DNA from: CAYSCW01 sp964449165
Lineage (GTDB): Bacteria; Acidobacteriota; Aminicenantia; Aminicenantales; Aminicenantaceae
DNA length: 64,000 bases
NCBI GenBank assembly: GCA_964449165.1
Contig: CAYVAT010000014.1
Span: 1-64,000 of the forward strand
Direction: 5' to 3'
This document shows positions 44,666 through 53,148 of the stretch, in pieces. Within the stretch, counting starts at the first letter, position 1. The number at the start of each line of letters is the position of its first letter. The notes under the pieces were generated by a model. That model searched no databases and was not told the origin of the DNA. It saw nothing but the letters and a program-made list of their open reading frames with translations. The translations under genes were made by a program, and so were the position numbers.

Positions 44666-44752
44666 GTTTTCCTCCCAAAAAAATATTTTGAATTTAGAGA
44701 GAAAGCTCGGTTTACTTTTTGATTGCTTTTCATCTTTTAATATATGACTTAA

Positions 44753-44790
44753 CCTACATTCCCTATTTTAATCAGCAATAAACATGCCAA
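44753..44790 (-). promoter_or_regulatory. Sigma-54 promoter for barrel protein 1
   Basis: The minus strand reads TGGCATGTTTATTGC at 44775-44789: GG and GC separated by exactly 10 bases. The following bases, TGATTAAAATAG and so on to 44753, are nearly repeated downstream of the promoter at 55020. The leader to the ATG is about 98 bases. Confidence 0.75.
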
Positions 44791-44838
44791 TGTTATCTCC
44801 TGGGATTTTTTAAACTATGAAACATACATGTATCATTT

Positions 44839-44855
44839 GTTAACAGTGAATGTCC
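44839..44855 (-). promoter_or_regulatory. Putative enhancer-binding site, GGACA-N5-TGTT
   Basis: The minus strand reads GGACATTCACTGTTAAC about 50-67 bases upstream of the -24 element of barrel gene 1. Same motif and spacing as at 21636 and 48611. Confidence 0.45.
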
Positions 44856-44861
44856 GTTTGC

Positions 44862-45470
44862 CTATTTAATCTTATAGGTAATGCCTACTGCGCCGTATAT
44901 GCCTGAAAAATCTCCTGTTAAAGACCAAGAGACTTTAAAGGTAACCAAAATTTTATCAAGAAAACCTGAAACATCCTCCCAAAAATAAAGATGTGTCCCT
45001 ATAAAGGGAGCAACAAGAGGTTCGCTCTGCAGATCACCTGGATAATCATTACATAATTCGTTACTGACAGATAAAATGCTGTACCCCAGATTTGTTCCGG
45101 CAAAGAAGTCCAAGCCTTTTATTTCCTCCGTCCTGAAGTGGTATGTGATATCCAATGACGGTCTAATCACTCGAAAAGTGAACTTCCCACAATAGAGTCC
45201 CAGATAATCACACCATTTATCAAACATAACCGTGCCGCCCAATCCAATATTATCTGTTATAAAAAACTCATAACTCGCACCTACGGGAAAGGGCATGGAA
45301 TCAAAGGGCTCGGCAGTTTCGACATAAGAATTAAGGCCAACCTGACCGGTCACATACATCGAGCCCTTGGAGGACTTTTTCGTTCCACCGGAAGCTGAAA
45401 CAGGGTTCGAGGCACAAACAAAAAAGACAAGAACAAATATCGCGATGAAAAGTAAAACTGTTTTTTTCAC
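44862..45470 (-). CDS. Outer-membrane beta-barrel protein 2
   Basis: About 202 residues from a GTG start that follows AAGGAG by seven bases. A longer reading from 45548 is possible, but its first 26 codons would include the sigma-54 promoter, so I reject it. The signal peptide (KKTVLLFIAIFVLVFFVC) is followed by a Ser/Lys-rich segment and barrel-like strands (YVTGQVGLNSYVETA, IGLGGTVMFDKW, SLDITYHFRTEE), ending YGAVGITYKIK. Cysteines near the middle (DYLGLYC, ELCNDY) could form a disulfide. Function unknown. Confidence 0.7.
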   Translation of the reverse strand: MKKTVLLFIAIFVLVFFVCASNPVSASGGTKKSSKGSMYVTGQVGLNSYVETAEPFDSMPFPVGASYEFFITDNIGLGGTVMFDKWCDYLGLYCGKFTFRVIRPSLDITYHFRTEEIKGLDFFAGTNLGYSILSVSNELCNDYPGDLQSEPLVAPFIGTHLYFWEDVSGFLDKILVTFKVSWSLTGDFSGIYGAVGITYKIK

Positions 45471-45996
45471 TTTATTTCTCCTTCTTCTCTGATCTTGCTC
45501 TCTTTTCTTACTGATCCAACATAAATTTTTTTGCAACAAACATGCCAATTTAAATATAAGTGCTTTTTCACCTGCCAGACTCTTATAAGTCCCCTTATTA
45601 ATTATAATTGCAGGCTATTCACCCCATGGCTCTCTTAATATTACCGATGTTAAAAGATCATACAATTCTCTCCTCTGTGTCCTTTTTTTAGGACATAAAT
45701 TCTGTAATAGTTGTAGATCAGCCAGTTAATCTGACTAAAAAATTTGACAATACTCGAACAAAATTAAATATTCCCCATATCCACTTTATGAAAGAGAATA
45801 GCCAGGATTCCGTTGCTGTGCAATCCAGTCTTAAGCTTCTCTTTTGCATGATAAAGCAGTTCCCTTGCAATTTTTCTTCAAGGTACTCATAGACCTCAGG
45901 TTTCGCATTATGGTGATTTTTTTAAGCAATTTTTGCTTTAATATAGGGAATACGGGTTAAAGTGAGATGGATAGATTGACAAAACGCAGCTATGTC
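45471..45996. other. Intergenic region with a sigma-54 promoter
   Basis: The right part, downstream of permease copy 3, contains a small AAGCAA/TTGCTT hairpin at 45924-45938, too weak to call a terminator. The left part carries the sigma-54 promoter of barrel protein 2. No gene was recognised in the remaining sequence. Confidence 0.6.
45533..45547 (-). promoter_or_regulatory. Sigma-54 promoter for barrel protein 2
   Basis: The minus strand reads TGGCATGTTTGTTGC, GG and GC 10 bases apart. The predicted leader to the GTG start at 45470 is about 50 bases. Upstream, a GTCC-A/T-rich-GGAC inverted repeat lies at about 45679-45694, but the GGACA-N5-TGTT motif itself is not found. Confidence 0.72.
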
Positions 45997-48405
45997 CTAT
46001 TCGTATCTCAAACTGTCTACAGGATTGGCACAAGCCGTCTTAACGGTCTGAAAAATAAAAGTGAATATTGCTATCAACATGGTGATAGAACCGGACAATA
46101 AGAAGATAATCCATCCGATATTTTCTCTGTAGGCAAAATTCTGCAGCCATTTATTCATCATGAACCATGCCAGAGGCCAAGCAACGATATTGGCGAGTAC
46201 AATCCATTTTATAAATTCCTTAGAAAGCAGGAGTACAACACTTCCCGTTGAAGCGCCGAGTACCTTCCGGATACCGATCTCTTTAATCTTTAACTCTGCA
46301 GTGAAAGAAACTAGGCCGAGGAGTCCCAAACAGGCAACCAGAATTGAAAGAGATGAAAAGATAAGGAAAATGTTCTGCATTTTCTTTTCACTCGCGTATA
46401 GCTGATTAATGCGATTATCCAGAAAACTGTATTCAAACTGTTCCCCTGGGAAAGCGCCTTCCCATTTCGTTTGAATAAAATTCAGAGTTTTCCCGATATC
46501 ACCGGGCATGATTCTGACTGAGATCTCACGAATATAGTTTGGATAGAGGAATAATGCCGTGGGTTCAACTTCCCTTCGGAGAGATTTAAAATTGAAATTT
46601 TTTACGATGCCGACAACTTGAGCTGGACTGTCTGCATATCCTCCTTCCAGTTTTTTCCCGACTGCTTCTTCAGGTGTCCAGCCGATTCTTTGAGCCGCGG
46701 ATTCATTCAGCATTATGGTTCCTTCTGTATCCGTGCTGAAATCTCTTGAAAACGCCCGCCCCGCAATGACCTCCATCCGGTAAGTTTCTACATAATCGTA
46801 GTCGCTTGAAAAGAGAATCATGCTTATGGGTTCATCTGATTCTGGAGGATTGACGTAGCTATTGCTGTAATGGGAATCGGCGGGAACCTCGGATGAAGCA
46901 GATGCAGATATGATCTGAGGATTTTGCTTAAGCTCGTTCCGGAAAGCCCCATAATTTTGAGCGATCTGCTGGCTTCTTACGGGAATGATAACCACGTTTT
47001 CCTTATCAAAACCCAGAGACCGGGTCTGGATGAATCTCATCTGTTTATAAACGGTGAGCACTCCAACAATCAGCATGATTGAAATGCTGAATTGGATGAT
47101 AACCATGTTCCTGCGAAAAACAGACTTTCCGCCTGCTGTAAGCGGACCTCCCTTTAAAACTCCGGCTGGTTCGAATCTGGTCAGATAATAAGCTGGATAC
47201 AAACCAGCTAATACGCCAACGGCAAAGGTCGCTCCCACAAGAATGATCAGATTCTTTAGCTGTAAAAAGACTGATAGCGACAGATTTTCGGCGAAAATCC
47301 CGTTATAGGCTTGAATGAACAGCGAACTCATAACAATCGCAAGAAAGAGCGAAGCAAAAGCCAACAGGACAGATTCCTGGATAAACTGGACTCTGAGCTG
47401 GCGTTTTTCTGCTCCTATAGTTTTGCGAAGGCTCACTTCTTTGGCTCTTTTGCTGGCTCTGGCCGTGGATAAATTTACGAAATTCATGCAGGCGATGATC
47501 AGGATAAGGATGGCAATAGAGGAAAAAATATAGACCGAGAGGATGTTTCCTCCTGGTTCCACCTCCCAATCAGCAGTGGGATGTAAATGGATGTCTCTTA
47601 TGGGAAAGAGATGCATTTTGAGTACTTCATGGATACTTCGGCCTTGAATAAGCAAATCCCCGTACTCTGGTTCGAGTCTTTTGGTGACGAAGGTTTTCAG
47701 CTTCTCCTCAAGGTCTTGTCTCGATGTATTTTCCCTAACCTGAACATAGGTATACAGATAATTGCTTCGCCAATCGGTATATGGCTCTTCTTTATAGGAA
47801 GAGATAGAGATGAGCATATCGAAATGAATATGGGAATTTTCAGGCACTTCTTTTAAGATTCCCGTTACCTTAAAATCAACCGGTTTCCCCTCCCATTCAA
47901 AGGAGAGAGATTTTCCGACGGCATCTCCTGTCCCAAAATATTTAACTGCATTTTCGTGGTTTAAAACCACTGTTCTGGGCTCTTTAAGAGCAGTCTGCTC
48001 ATCTCCTTCTTCCAGGCCAAAATCGAACATTTCAAAAATGGAATTATCCACGGCAAACATTTCTTGCCTGTGGATAGAGTTTTTGTAGTCTTTAATGGCA
48101 AATTCTCTTCTCCAGAAACGCACTGCGTTTTCGATCTCTGGATAATCGTCGATCAGGGCTTGTTTGTATCTGCCGCCTGTGATTGGCCATCTGCTGTACA
48201 GGTTGTCGCGGAATAATTCCCGTTCTACCCTGTATATTCGATGGGCATTCTTATGAAAACTGTCATAATTCAATTCCCGCAGCACCCATAAGCTTATGAT
48301 CATACAGATAGAGAGTCCGATCGCCAATCCGAATACATTGATAAAAGAATACAATTTATGCCGTTTAAAATTCCTGTATGCAATTTTTAGATGATTCCAG
48401 AACAT
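45997..48405 (-). CDS. FtsX/MacB-like ABC transporter permease (no prefix), copy 3
   Basis: An 802-residue eight-helix permease beginning MFWNHLKIAYRNFKRHKLYS after GGAGG. The first periplasmic domain spans about 45-280 and the second about 450-680. Conserved stretches are AKEVSLRKTIGAEKRQLRVQ in mid-protein and KEIGIRKVLGASTGSVVLLL near the C-terminus; it ends ANPVDSLRYE. Sequence outside these is well diverged from copies 1 and 4, so this is not a recent duplicate. It has the sigma-54 promoter at 48543 and an upstream GGACA-N5-TGTT site. No ATPase gene adjoins. Confidence 0.88.
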   Translation of the reverse strand: MFWNHLKIAYRNFKRHKLYSFINVFGLAIGLSICMIISLWVLRELNYDSFHKNAHRIYRVERELFRDNLYSRWPITGGRYKQALIDDYPEIENAVRFWRREFAIKDYKNSIHRQEMFAVDNSIFEMFDFGLEEGDEQTALKEPRTVVLNHENAVKYFGTGDAVGKSLSFEWEGKPVDFKVTGILKEVPENSHIHFDMLISISSYKEEPYTDWRSNYLYTYVQVRENTSRQDLEEKLKTFVTKRLEPEYGDLLIQGRSIHEVLKMHLFPIRDIHLHPTADWEVEPGGNILSVYIFSSIAILILIIACMNFVNLSTARASKRAKEVSLRKTIGAEKRQLRVQFIQESVLLAFASLFLAIVMSSLFIQAYNGIFAENLSLSVFLQLKNLIILVGATFAVGVLAGLYPAYYLTRFEPAGVLKGGPLTAGGKSVFRRNMVIIQFSISIMLIVGVLTVYKQMRFIQTRSLGFDKENVVIIPVRSQQIAQNYGAFRNELKQNPQIISASASSEVPADSHYSNSYVNPPESDEPISMILFSSDYDYVETYRMEVIAGRAFSRDFSTDTEGTIMLNESAAQRIGWTPEEAVGKKLEGGYADSPAQVVGIVKNFNFKSLRREVEPTALFLYPNYIREISVRIMPGDIGKTLNFIQTKWEGAFPGEQFEYSFLDNRINQLYASEKKMQNIFLIFSSLSILVACLGLLGLVSFTAELKIKEIGIRKVLGASTGSVVLLLSKEFIKWIVLANIVAWPLAWFMMNKWLQNFAYRENIGWIIFLLSGSITMLIAIFTFIFQTVKTACANPVDSLRYE

Positions 48406-48542
48406 ATTGAACCTCCAGGAGACAATTAGCTAAAGCTCCTCTCCAACATCAGTAATGCATTTGAGATGATCTCTTCCAGAGCTGTCAAAATGCAAACCAA
48501 ATTATCTCTCATGTATAGGCAAACAATTCGATCATATATAAA

Positions 48543-48557
48543 GCAAAAAATATGCCA
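48543..48557 (-). promoter_or_regulatory. Sigma-54 promoter for FtsX permease copy 3
   Basis: The minus strand reads TGGCATATTTTTTGC, with GG and GC 10 bases apart. It is identical over all 15 bases to the plus-strand promoter at 55020-55034 of another permease. The leader is about 125 bases. Confidence 0.8.
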
Positions 48558-48610
48558 ACCCTTTCTCTTGGAGTTTTTCCCGTTTTATAGAGCAAAAGGT
48601 GTCCATTCTT

Positions 48611-48625
48611 GAACAATTTATGTCC
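48611..48625 (-). promoter_or_regulatory. Putative enhancer-binding site, GGACA-N5-TGTTC
   Basis: The minus strand reads GGACATAAATTGTTC about 55-68 bases upstream of the -24 element; a second half-site GGACA follows at about 48600-48604. This is the best dyad of the three copies found. Confidence 0.5.
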
Positions 48626-48821
48626 GTATTCGTATAGTCTTAAGCATTCCGCATATCAACTCTTTTTTTTAACTCTCTGCTGCTATGAAGAAATTGATTT
48701 GCTGACTAAAATATCTTTCTTAAACTCGGATATCATTGAGAATATCTTCTTCCTAGTAACGTCATCCTTTTAGCACAGATCAGAAACACTATTATTTAAT
48801 TTAAGCAAAAGTAAATAAAAA

Positions 48822-48827
48822 TTGACA
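48822..48827 (+). promoter_or_regulatory. Candidate -35 box for the hicAB locus
   Basis: TTGACA on the plus strand, 13 bases before the gap. The -10 box would fall in or at the edge of the unsequenced stretch. Confidence 0.3.
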
Positions 48828-48840
48828 AATGGTTCCAAAT

Positions 48841-48940
48841 NNNNNNNNNNNNNNNNNNNNNNNNNNNNNNNNNNNNNNNNNNNNNNNNNNNNNNNNNNNN
48901 NNNNNNNNNNNNNNNNNNNNNNNNNNNNNNNNNNNNNNNN
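48841..48940. other. Assembly gap (100 N)
   Basis: Exactly 100 N, the usual placeholder for a scaffold join of unknown true length. It removes the 5' part of hicA. Confidence 0.98.
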
Positions 48941-49030
48941 CAAAAAATGAAGGATGGAATGGCAAAGCCTTATCAGGTCAGACAATTATTAGATTTTATC
49001 GAAGATAATAATTTAAACATTATGGAGTAA
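48941..49030 (+). CDS. hicA: HicA-family toxin, C-terminal fragment cut by the assembly gap
   Basis: Only the last 29 codons are visible. DGMAKPYQVRQLLDFIEDNN resembles the end of HicA-type mRNA interferases of the G-x-AKPYQVRQLL-x-x-I-E form, and the gene stops three bases before the HicB start, the standard hicAB order. The dsRBD-like core with the catalytic His is in the gap. The 5' truncation is an assembly effect, not shown to be biological. Confidence 0.65.
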   Translation, partial: QKMKDGMAKPYQVRQLLDFIEDNNLNIME

Positions 49031-49033
49031 ATA

Positions 49034-49423
49034 ATGAATAAACATGCAGTTTCCATCAAATGGAGTGATGAGGATAATAGTTTTATTGCCTCAATTCCGG
49101 GGATAAAAGCCCTCAGCGCTTTTGGAGCAACACAAGAAGAAGCATTGTCTGAGTTGAATGTTGCAGCAGAGGCTTATTTTGAAGCAATGGAAGAGGCTGG
49201 AAAGCCCTTGCCTTTACCTGAAAAATTCGTTTCTCATAGTGGACAACTACGCTTGAGAATGTCTAAAAGCCTGCATGCAGCCCTTTCCAATGGGGCAGAG
49301 GATGAAGGTATTTCCCTCAATACATACATTGTCACTCTTCTGTCAGAAAGACACATAGAAAAAAGACTGATGAATAAGATTGAAGCAATACAGAGTTTGC
49401 TTAAAGCAATAAGCTCTAGATGA
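49034..49423 (+). CDS. hicB: HicB-family antitoxin
   Basis: A 129-residue protein. Residues about 5-65 form the partial RNase H-like fold (SIKWSDEDNSFIASIPGIKA, then GATQEEALSELNVAAEAYFE) that caps HicA. Residues about 72-115 form a ribbon-helix-helix DNA-binding part (GQLRLRMSKSLHAALSNGAE) for autoregulation of the operon. It starts three bases after the hicA stop. Confidence 0.88.
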   Translation: MNKHAVSIKWSDEDNSFIASIPGIKALSAFGATQEEALSELNVAAEAYFEAMEEAGKPLPLPEKFVSHSGQLRLRMSKSLHAALSNGAEDEGISLNTYIVTLLSERHIEKRLMNKIEAIQSLLKAISSR

Positions 49424-49590
49424 TCTGGCTCTAAACCAACGAAACCTTGACAAATATATTTTCTGATGATATTTTTCTCATGACTTTTTTAAAGTTCTTT
49501 CAGCAGAAGGGTTTATAAAACAAAAAATCGTTTAGTTATTGAAAAAAATAATAAAAAGAGAAAATTTTCTAAATAAAAGGAAGGGTTACA

Positions 49591-50694
49591 ATGAAGAACA
49601 GCGAGAAAGAACATACTTTTAAAAGGCTCGATGAAGATATAAAAAAATCAAAAACTAATAAAATTGCATTTGATATTAACAATGACAGGTTCATTTTTTT
49701 CAGCGATGTTCATAAAGGGGATCGTCAAAAAGGTAGTGATGATTTTGAACGTAATGAAGCTCTATATTGTTATGCCTTAAGTTATTATTTCGATAGGGAT
49801 TTTAAGCTGGTTCTAGCAGGAGATGTAGAAGAAGGATGGGAGTGTGATTATGAAAAAATAATAGATTGTTATATGAATACAGCGTTTAAAATAGAAAAAA
49901 AATTTGTTGAAAAGAGCAGATATTATCGTATTTACGGTAATCATGATTGTGATCTAGCAGAAAAGGGTAATGTAGATAAATTCCTGGTGCCAGTTTTGGG
50001 GCACATAGAGGTCTATCCAGCTTTATTCATTGGAGATAAAATCATTGTGGTACACGGTCACCAAGGCGATCATCATTCAGATAGAGAAGCTTGGATAACT
50101 AGCAGATGGTACGTCAGAGTATTCTGGAAGTTTGCACAAAACGTTTTCAAAGTCATGAATAATCGGGCAGCAGAAAACAACAAGATTCGTTCAAAGCGTG
50201 ATCAATATTTATTTGAGTGGGCAAAAGCCAATAAGATTCTTTTGATTGCTGGACACACACACCGGGGAATGTTTGAATCTTATTCAAAAACTTATCAGTT
50301 ATTCGAAAAAAAATTAGAGCTTGAAAAACAGTTAGATAAAACAACAGACCTGGCCGAAAAATTACTTTTAAAAGAAGCTATAAAAAGAATAGAGCAAATC
50401 ATCAAAGAATCAAAAGAAGAATTACGAAAAGAGAAGACCACCTCTCGTTTAGAAGAAAATCCAATACCCTGTTACTTTAATGATGGCTGTTGTGTTCATA
50501 CAAATGGAATCTCTGGCCTTGAAATTGACAAAGGGAATATTCGTCTTGTTAAGTGGGAGTTATCTGATACAACCTGTAGTGAAGTCTTTGATGGTCAAAT
50601 CAGGCCGGCGAATATAATTGGTGCGGAAAGAAGAATCTATCAATCTGCAGACTTGAACAAGATATTAGAAAAAATTGAGGGTGCAGCGATTTAG
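49591..50694 (+). CDS. Calcineurin-like metallophosphoesterase, AT-rich gene
   Basis: A 367-residue protein with all metallophosphoesterase blocks: FFSDVHKGD (about 31-39), AGDVEEGW (about 77), YGNHDCD (about 117), VHGHQGDH (about 156) and AGHTHRG (about 225). The second block has GDVxE where many members have GDxxD. A helical, Lys/Glu-rich insert at about 240-290 is unusual. There is no signal peptide, so cytoplasmic. The substrate (nucleotide, phospholipid precursor or nucleic acid) is unknown. The gene is visibly more AT-rich than the window average, and sits between hicAB and an MBL gene, which suggests transfer. Confidence 0.85.
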   Translation: MKNSEKEHTFKRLDEDIKKSKTNKIAFDINNDRFIFFSDVHKGDRQKGSDDFERNEALYCYALSYYFDRDFKLVLAGDVEEGWECDYEKIIDCYMNTAFKIEKKFVEKSRYYRIYGNHDCDLAEKGNVDKFLVPVLGHIEVYPALFIGDKIIVVHGHQGDHHSDREAWITSRWYVRVFWKFAQNVFKVMNNRAAENNKIRSKRDQYLFEWAKANKILLIAGHTHRGMFESYSKTYQLFEKKLELEKQLDKTTDLAEKLLLKEAIKRIEQIIKESKEELRKEKTTSRLEENPIPCYFNDGCCVHTNGISGLEIDKGNIRLVKWELSDTTCSEVFDGQIRPANIIGAERRIYQSADLNKILEKIEGAAI

Positions 50695-50764
50695 GGATGG
50701 TATAAAAAGGACAGTAGGCATCAGAATAAAAGCAAAATGATTATAACAAAAAAAGGGGGAAATA

Positions 50765-52240
50765 ATGGCCACAAAAACACATTTTGCAGGGTATCCATCC
50801 GCGGTTGTTTATAAACAGCCTGACGGAAAAAAGCCAATCCAACACCTCTTATGGGGTGATTGGCTTCGGCTGAAGGATGGGAAGAACGGTCCTTACTGTG
50901 AGGTCCATGCCCGTGGTGTTGACGGTTGGATGCACCAAGACTTTATACAAAAGGACCGCATCTTAGAGGTCGTCTTTGTCGACATAGGCCAAGGAGATGG
51001 TTGCCTATTGGTAACACCTGATGATAAGCACATACTCATTGATGCTGGCATAGGAGACAATATGTATAGATTTCTCCGGTGGCGGTACGGTGGCTTTAAG
51101 GAACCTTGGGAGTTCGAGTCAGCAGTCATTTCGCATCCCGACGCAGATCATTATGCTGGTTTTGATACCATATTTGACGATCCAAATGTTACCATCAAGA
51201 CGATTTATCATAATGGCATTATGGAGCGTAAAGGCAAAAACAGTCTGGGGGCTAAGGCAAAATCTGGAAAAAAAAGCTACTTAACGAACCTCATTCAGTC
51301 TACCGAGGATCTTCATGATTTTTTATCTGTTCCTTCTCGCTGGAAGAAAAAGAAGTATCCCATGATGATCGAGAAAGGTCTTTCTCTCGGTAAATTCAGT
51401 GATTATCAAATGCTCAGTGTTGAGAACAGGTATATGCGGGGATACGGTCAAAATGATGAGCTTACAATCCAGGTACTAGGCCCTGTTGTCGAACGAGACA
51501 GGAACAACAAGCCAAGACTAAAATGGTTCGGCAGCACATCCAAGACTAAAAACGGTCATTCTATTGTGCTCCGCATCATATACGGTAACGTGAGGATATT
51601 ACTTGGTGGTGACCTTAACATCCCATCTGAAAACCTTTTGCTCGGCTATCACACAGGGTTAGCTGCGCCTCCGGCTTCCGTTGAAGAGGAACGTCTGCTT
51701 ATCGAGGCTGCACGCCGGACTTTTGAAGTAGATATTGCCAAATCGTGCCACCACGGCAGCGCAGATTTCTCCAGTACTTATCTTTTGGCCACCAACCCCA
51801 TCGCCACTGTGATTTCCAGCGGTGATAACGAACCGCATTCCCATCCTCGTGCCGATACTCTTGGGACCATAGGCTCCTGTTCGCGTGGCATTCGTCCCAT
51901 GATTTTCAGCACCGAACTCGCTCGTTCTGCCAAGGAGGCGATCAAGCACCCGTATATCTTGCAAAAACAGCTCAAGAGTTTGCAAGCTGAAATCGATAAA
52001 GCTCCTACCGATACTGAGAAAGAAAAACGCAAGAAGCAGCGTCTTATTGATAAGTTCAACAAACAGTTAGAAAAGATAGAGCGAAGCATTGCTATATTCG
52101 GTGCGATAAACCTGCGTACTGATGGAGAAAAAGTCGTCATCGCACAGAAGATCGAGCAACCTAGAAGCAAGGATAAGAAGTGGGATATTTACCAGCTTGA
52201 GACTAGCGGAGGCCTTCTTCAGTACATTTCTAAATACTGA
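50765..52240 (+). CDS. ComEC/Rec2-like MBL-fold protein with N-terminal SH3-like segment
   Basis: A 491-residue soluble protein. Residues about 5-65 (VYKQPDGKKPIQHLLWGDWL, then VDGWMHQDFI) look like an SH3b-type unit. From about 70 the ComEC-type MBL domain begins: VVFVDIGQGDGCLLVTP, ILIDAGIGD, ISHPDADHYAGF (metal-binding HxDxDH), LLGGDLNI and CHHGSADFSS. A charged helix lies at about 395-440. It lacks membrane segments, so it is not a DNA-uptake channel; such stand-alone ComEC-like MBL proteins are thought to be hydrolases or nucleases and often occur in accessory regions. It follows the metallophosphoesterase by 70 bases. Confidence 0.82.
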   Translation: MATKTHFAGYPSAVVYKQPDGKKPIQHLLWGDWLRLKDGKNGPYCEVHARGVDGWMHQDFIQKDRILEVVFVDIGQGDGCLLVTPDDKHILIDAGIGDNMYRFLRWRYGGFKEPWEFESAVISHPDADHYAGFDTIFDDPNVTIKTIYHNGIMERKGKNSLGAKAKSGKKSYLTNLIQSTEDLHDFLSVPSRWKKKKYPMMIEKGLSLGKFSDYQMLSVENRYMRGYGQNDELTIQVLGPVVERDRNNKPRLKWFGSTSKTKNGHSIVLRIIYGNVRILLGGDLNIPSENLLLGYHTGLAAPPASVEEERLLIEAARRTFEVDIAKSCHHGSADFSSTYLLATNPIATVISSGDNEPHSHPRADTLGTIGSCSRGIRPMIFSTELARSAKEAIKHPYILQKQLKSLQAEIDKAPTDTEKEKRKKQRLIDKFNKQLEKIERSIAIFGAINLRTDGEKVVIAQKIEQPRSKDKKWDIYQLETSGGLLQYISKY

Positions 52241-52321
52241 TAAGAAGAGGGAGATACTCGCTTTAAAATAGGCACAATACTTGCCAGCTAGTGATAATAA
52301 TATCAGAGGCCTTGATTTTGA

Positions 52322-53146
52322 TTATATCAGGATATCCTTCTTCTTATAAATGACAAACGTGAGGGTAATGAGCACGAGGGATAGTCCCAGGAAATAAAGC
52401 ACACGCCACCATTCCAGGCTGTAGTCGGGACGGAGAACTCCGGTATCGACAAATTTAAAAGGGCTCAAATATCCGAATTTATCTGTGGAAGCTGTGACTT
52501 TTGATAAGATGTTAATAAAGAATCCCCCGAATACGACGCCGATCAAAATGTTGGTAATCGAACGGCCTCTTTTTATCAACAAGGAGAGGAAAAAACCGAT
52601 AGCCCCAAAAGTCAACATCAGCAGGAAGGAGTAAAACGAGTAGATAAGAAAGGCCACCGGACTATAATCACTCTCCCCTTTAAAGACTTCCAGGCCTATG
52701 AATCCGATGCACAGGATAACAACATTCAGAAGCATCAGGTAAGTGAGGAATACAGCCAATTTGCTCCAGACAATCTCCAACCTTGTTACAGGTTTGGTCA
52801 GAAGAAATTCGGCGGTTTTTTCACGTTCTTCCAGGGCTAGAATCTTACCGGCAAGCATTATCGAGAAAAATGTGCCAAGGAGTATGATATAAATCGCATT
52901 GCGGGTGGCATAATACCCCAAGACATTGGTCAACATATCCACATTCGTTCCAAAGGCCCTTATCATATTCTTCATGATCGGATTCTCAAGAAAGCCTTTC
53001 ATCAGCTTCAGGATATCCCCTTTCATGAAGAAACGGTAGAAAGCCGTCTCCATCAATATCAGGAGACTGATGGATATACTCCAGGCGATGAAAGAATTCC
53101 GGTAGCGTTTCAATTCTTCAAAGTATATGTTTGTGGTTGTCTTCAT
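52322..53146 (-). CDS. ABC-2 type transporter permease
   Basis: A 274-residue membrane protein with six hydrophobic segments (about 18-38, 78-100, 120-145, 160-185, 190-210, 245-265). NAIYIILLGTFFSIMLAGKI and REKTAEFLLTKPVTRLEIVW are typical of ABC-2 permeases of the NatB/YhfP type. It starts two bases after the ATPase stop and forms one exporter with it. The substrate is unknown. Confidence 0.88.
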   Translation of the reverse strand: MKTTTNIYFEELKRYRNSFIAWSISISLLILMETAFYRFFMKGDILKLMKGFLENPIMKNMIRAFGTNVDMLTNVLGYYATRNAIYIILLGTFFSIMLAGKILALEEREKTAEFLLTKPVTRLEIVWSKLAVFLTYLMLLNVVILCIGFIGLEVFKGESDYSPVAFLIYSFYSFLLMLTFGAIGFFLSLLIKRGRSITNILIGVVFGGFFINILSKVTASTDKFGYLSPFKFVDTGVLRPDYSLEWWRVLYFLGLSLVLITLTFVIYKKKDILI

Positions 53147-53148
53147 CT

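Larger units (their letters stand above)
48406..48840. other. Intergenic region upstream of permease copy 3, up to the gap
   Basis: Contains the sigma-54 promoter and enhancer-like site of copy 3 and, at the right end, a TTGACA hexamer for the gene beyond the gap. No coding sequence is convincing. Confidence 0.6.

Noticed and set aside
45924..45938. AAGCAA/TTGCTT hairpin as a terminator
   Set aside because: The T-run precedes the hairpin on the plus strand and there is only an A-run on the minus strand after it, so it does not fit an intrinsic terminator.
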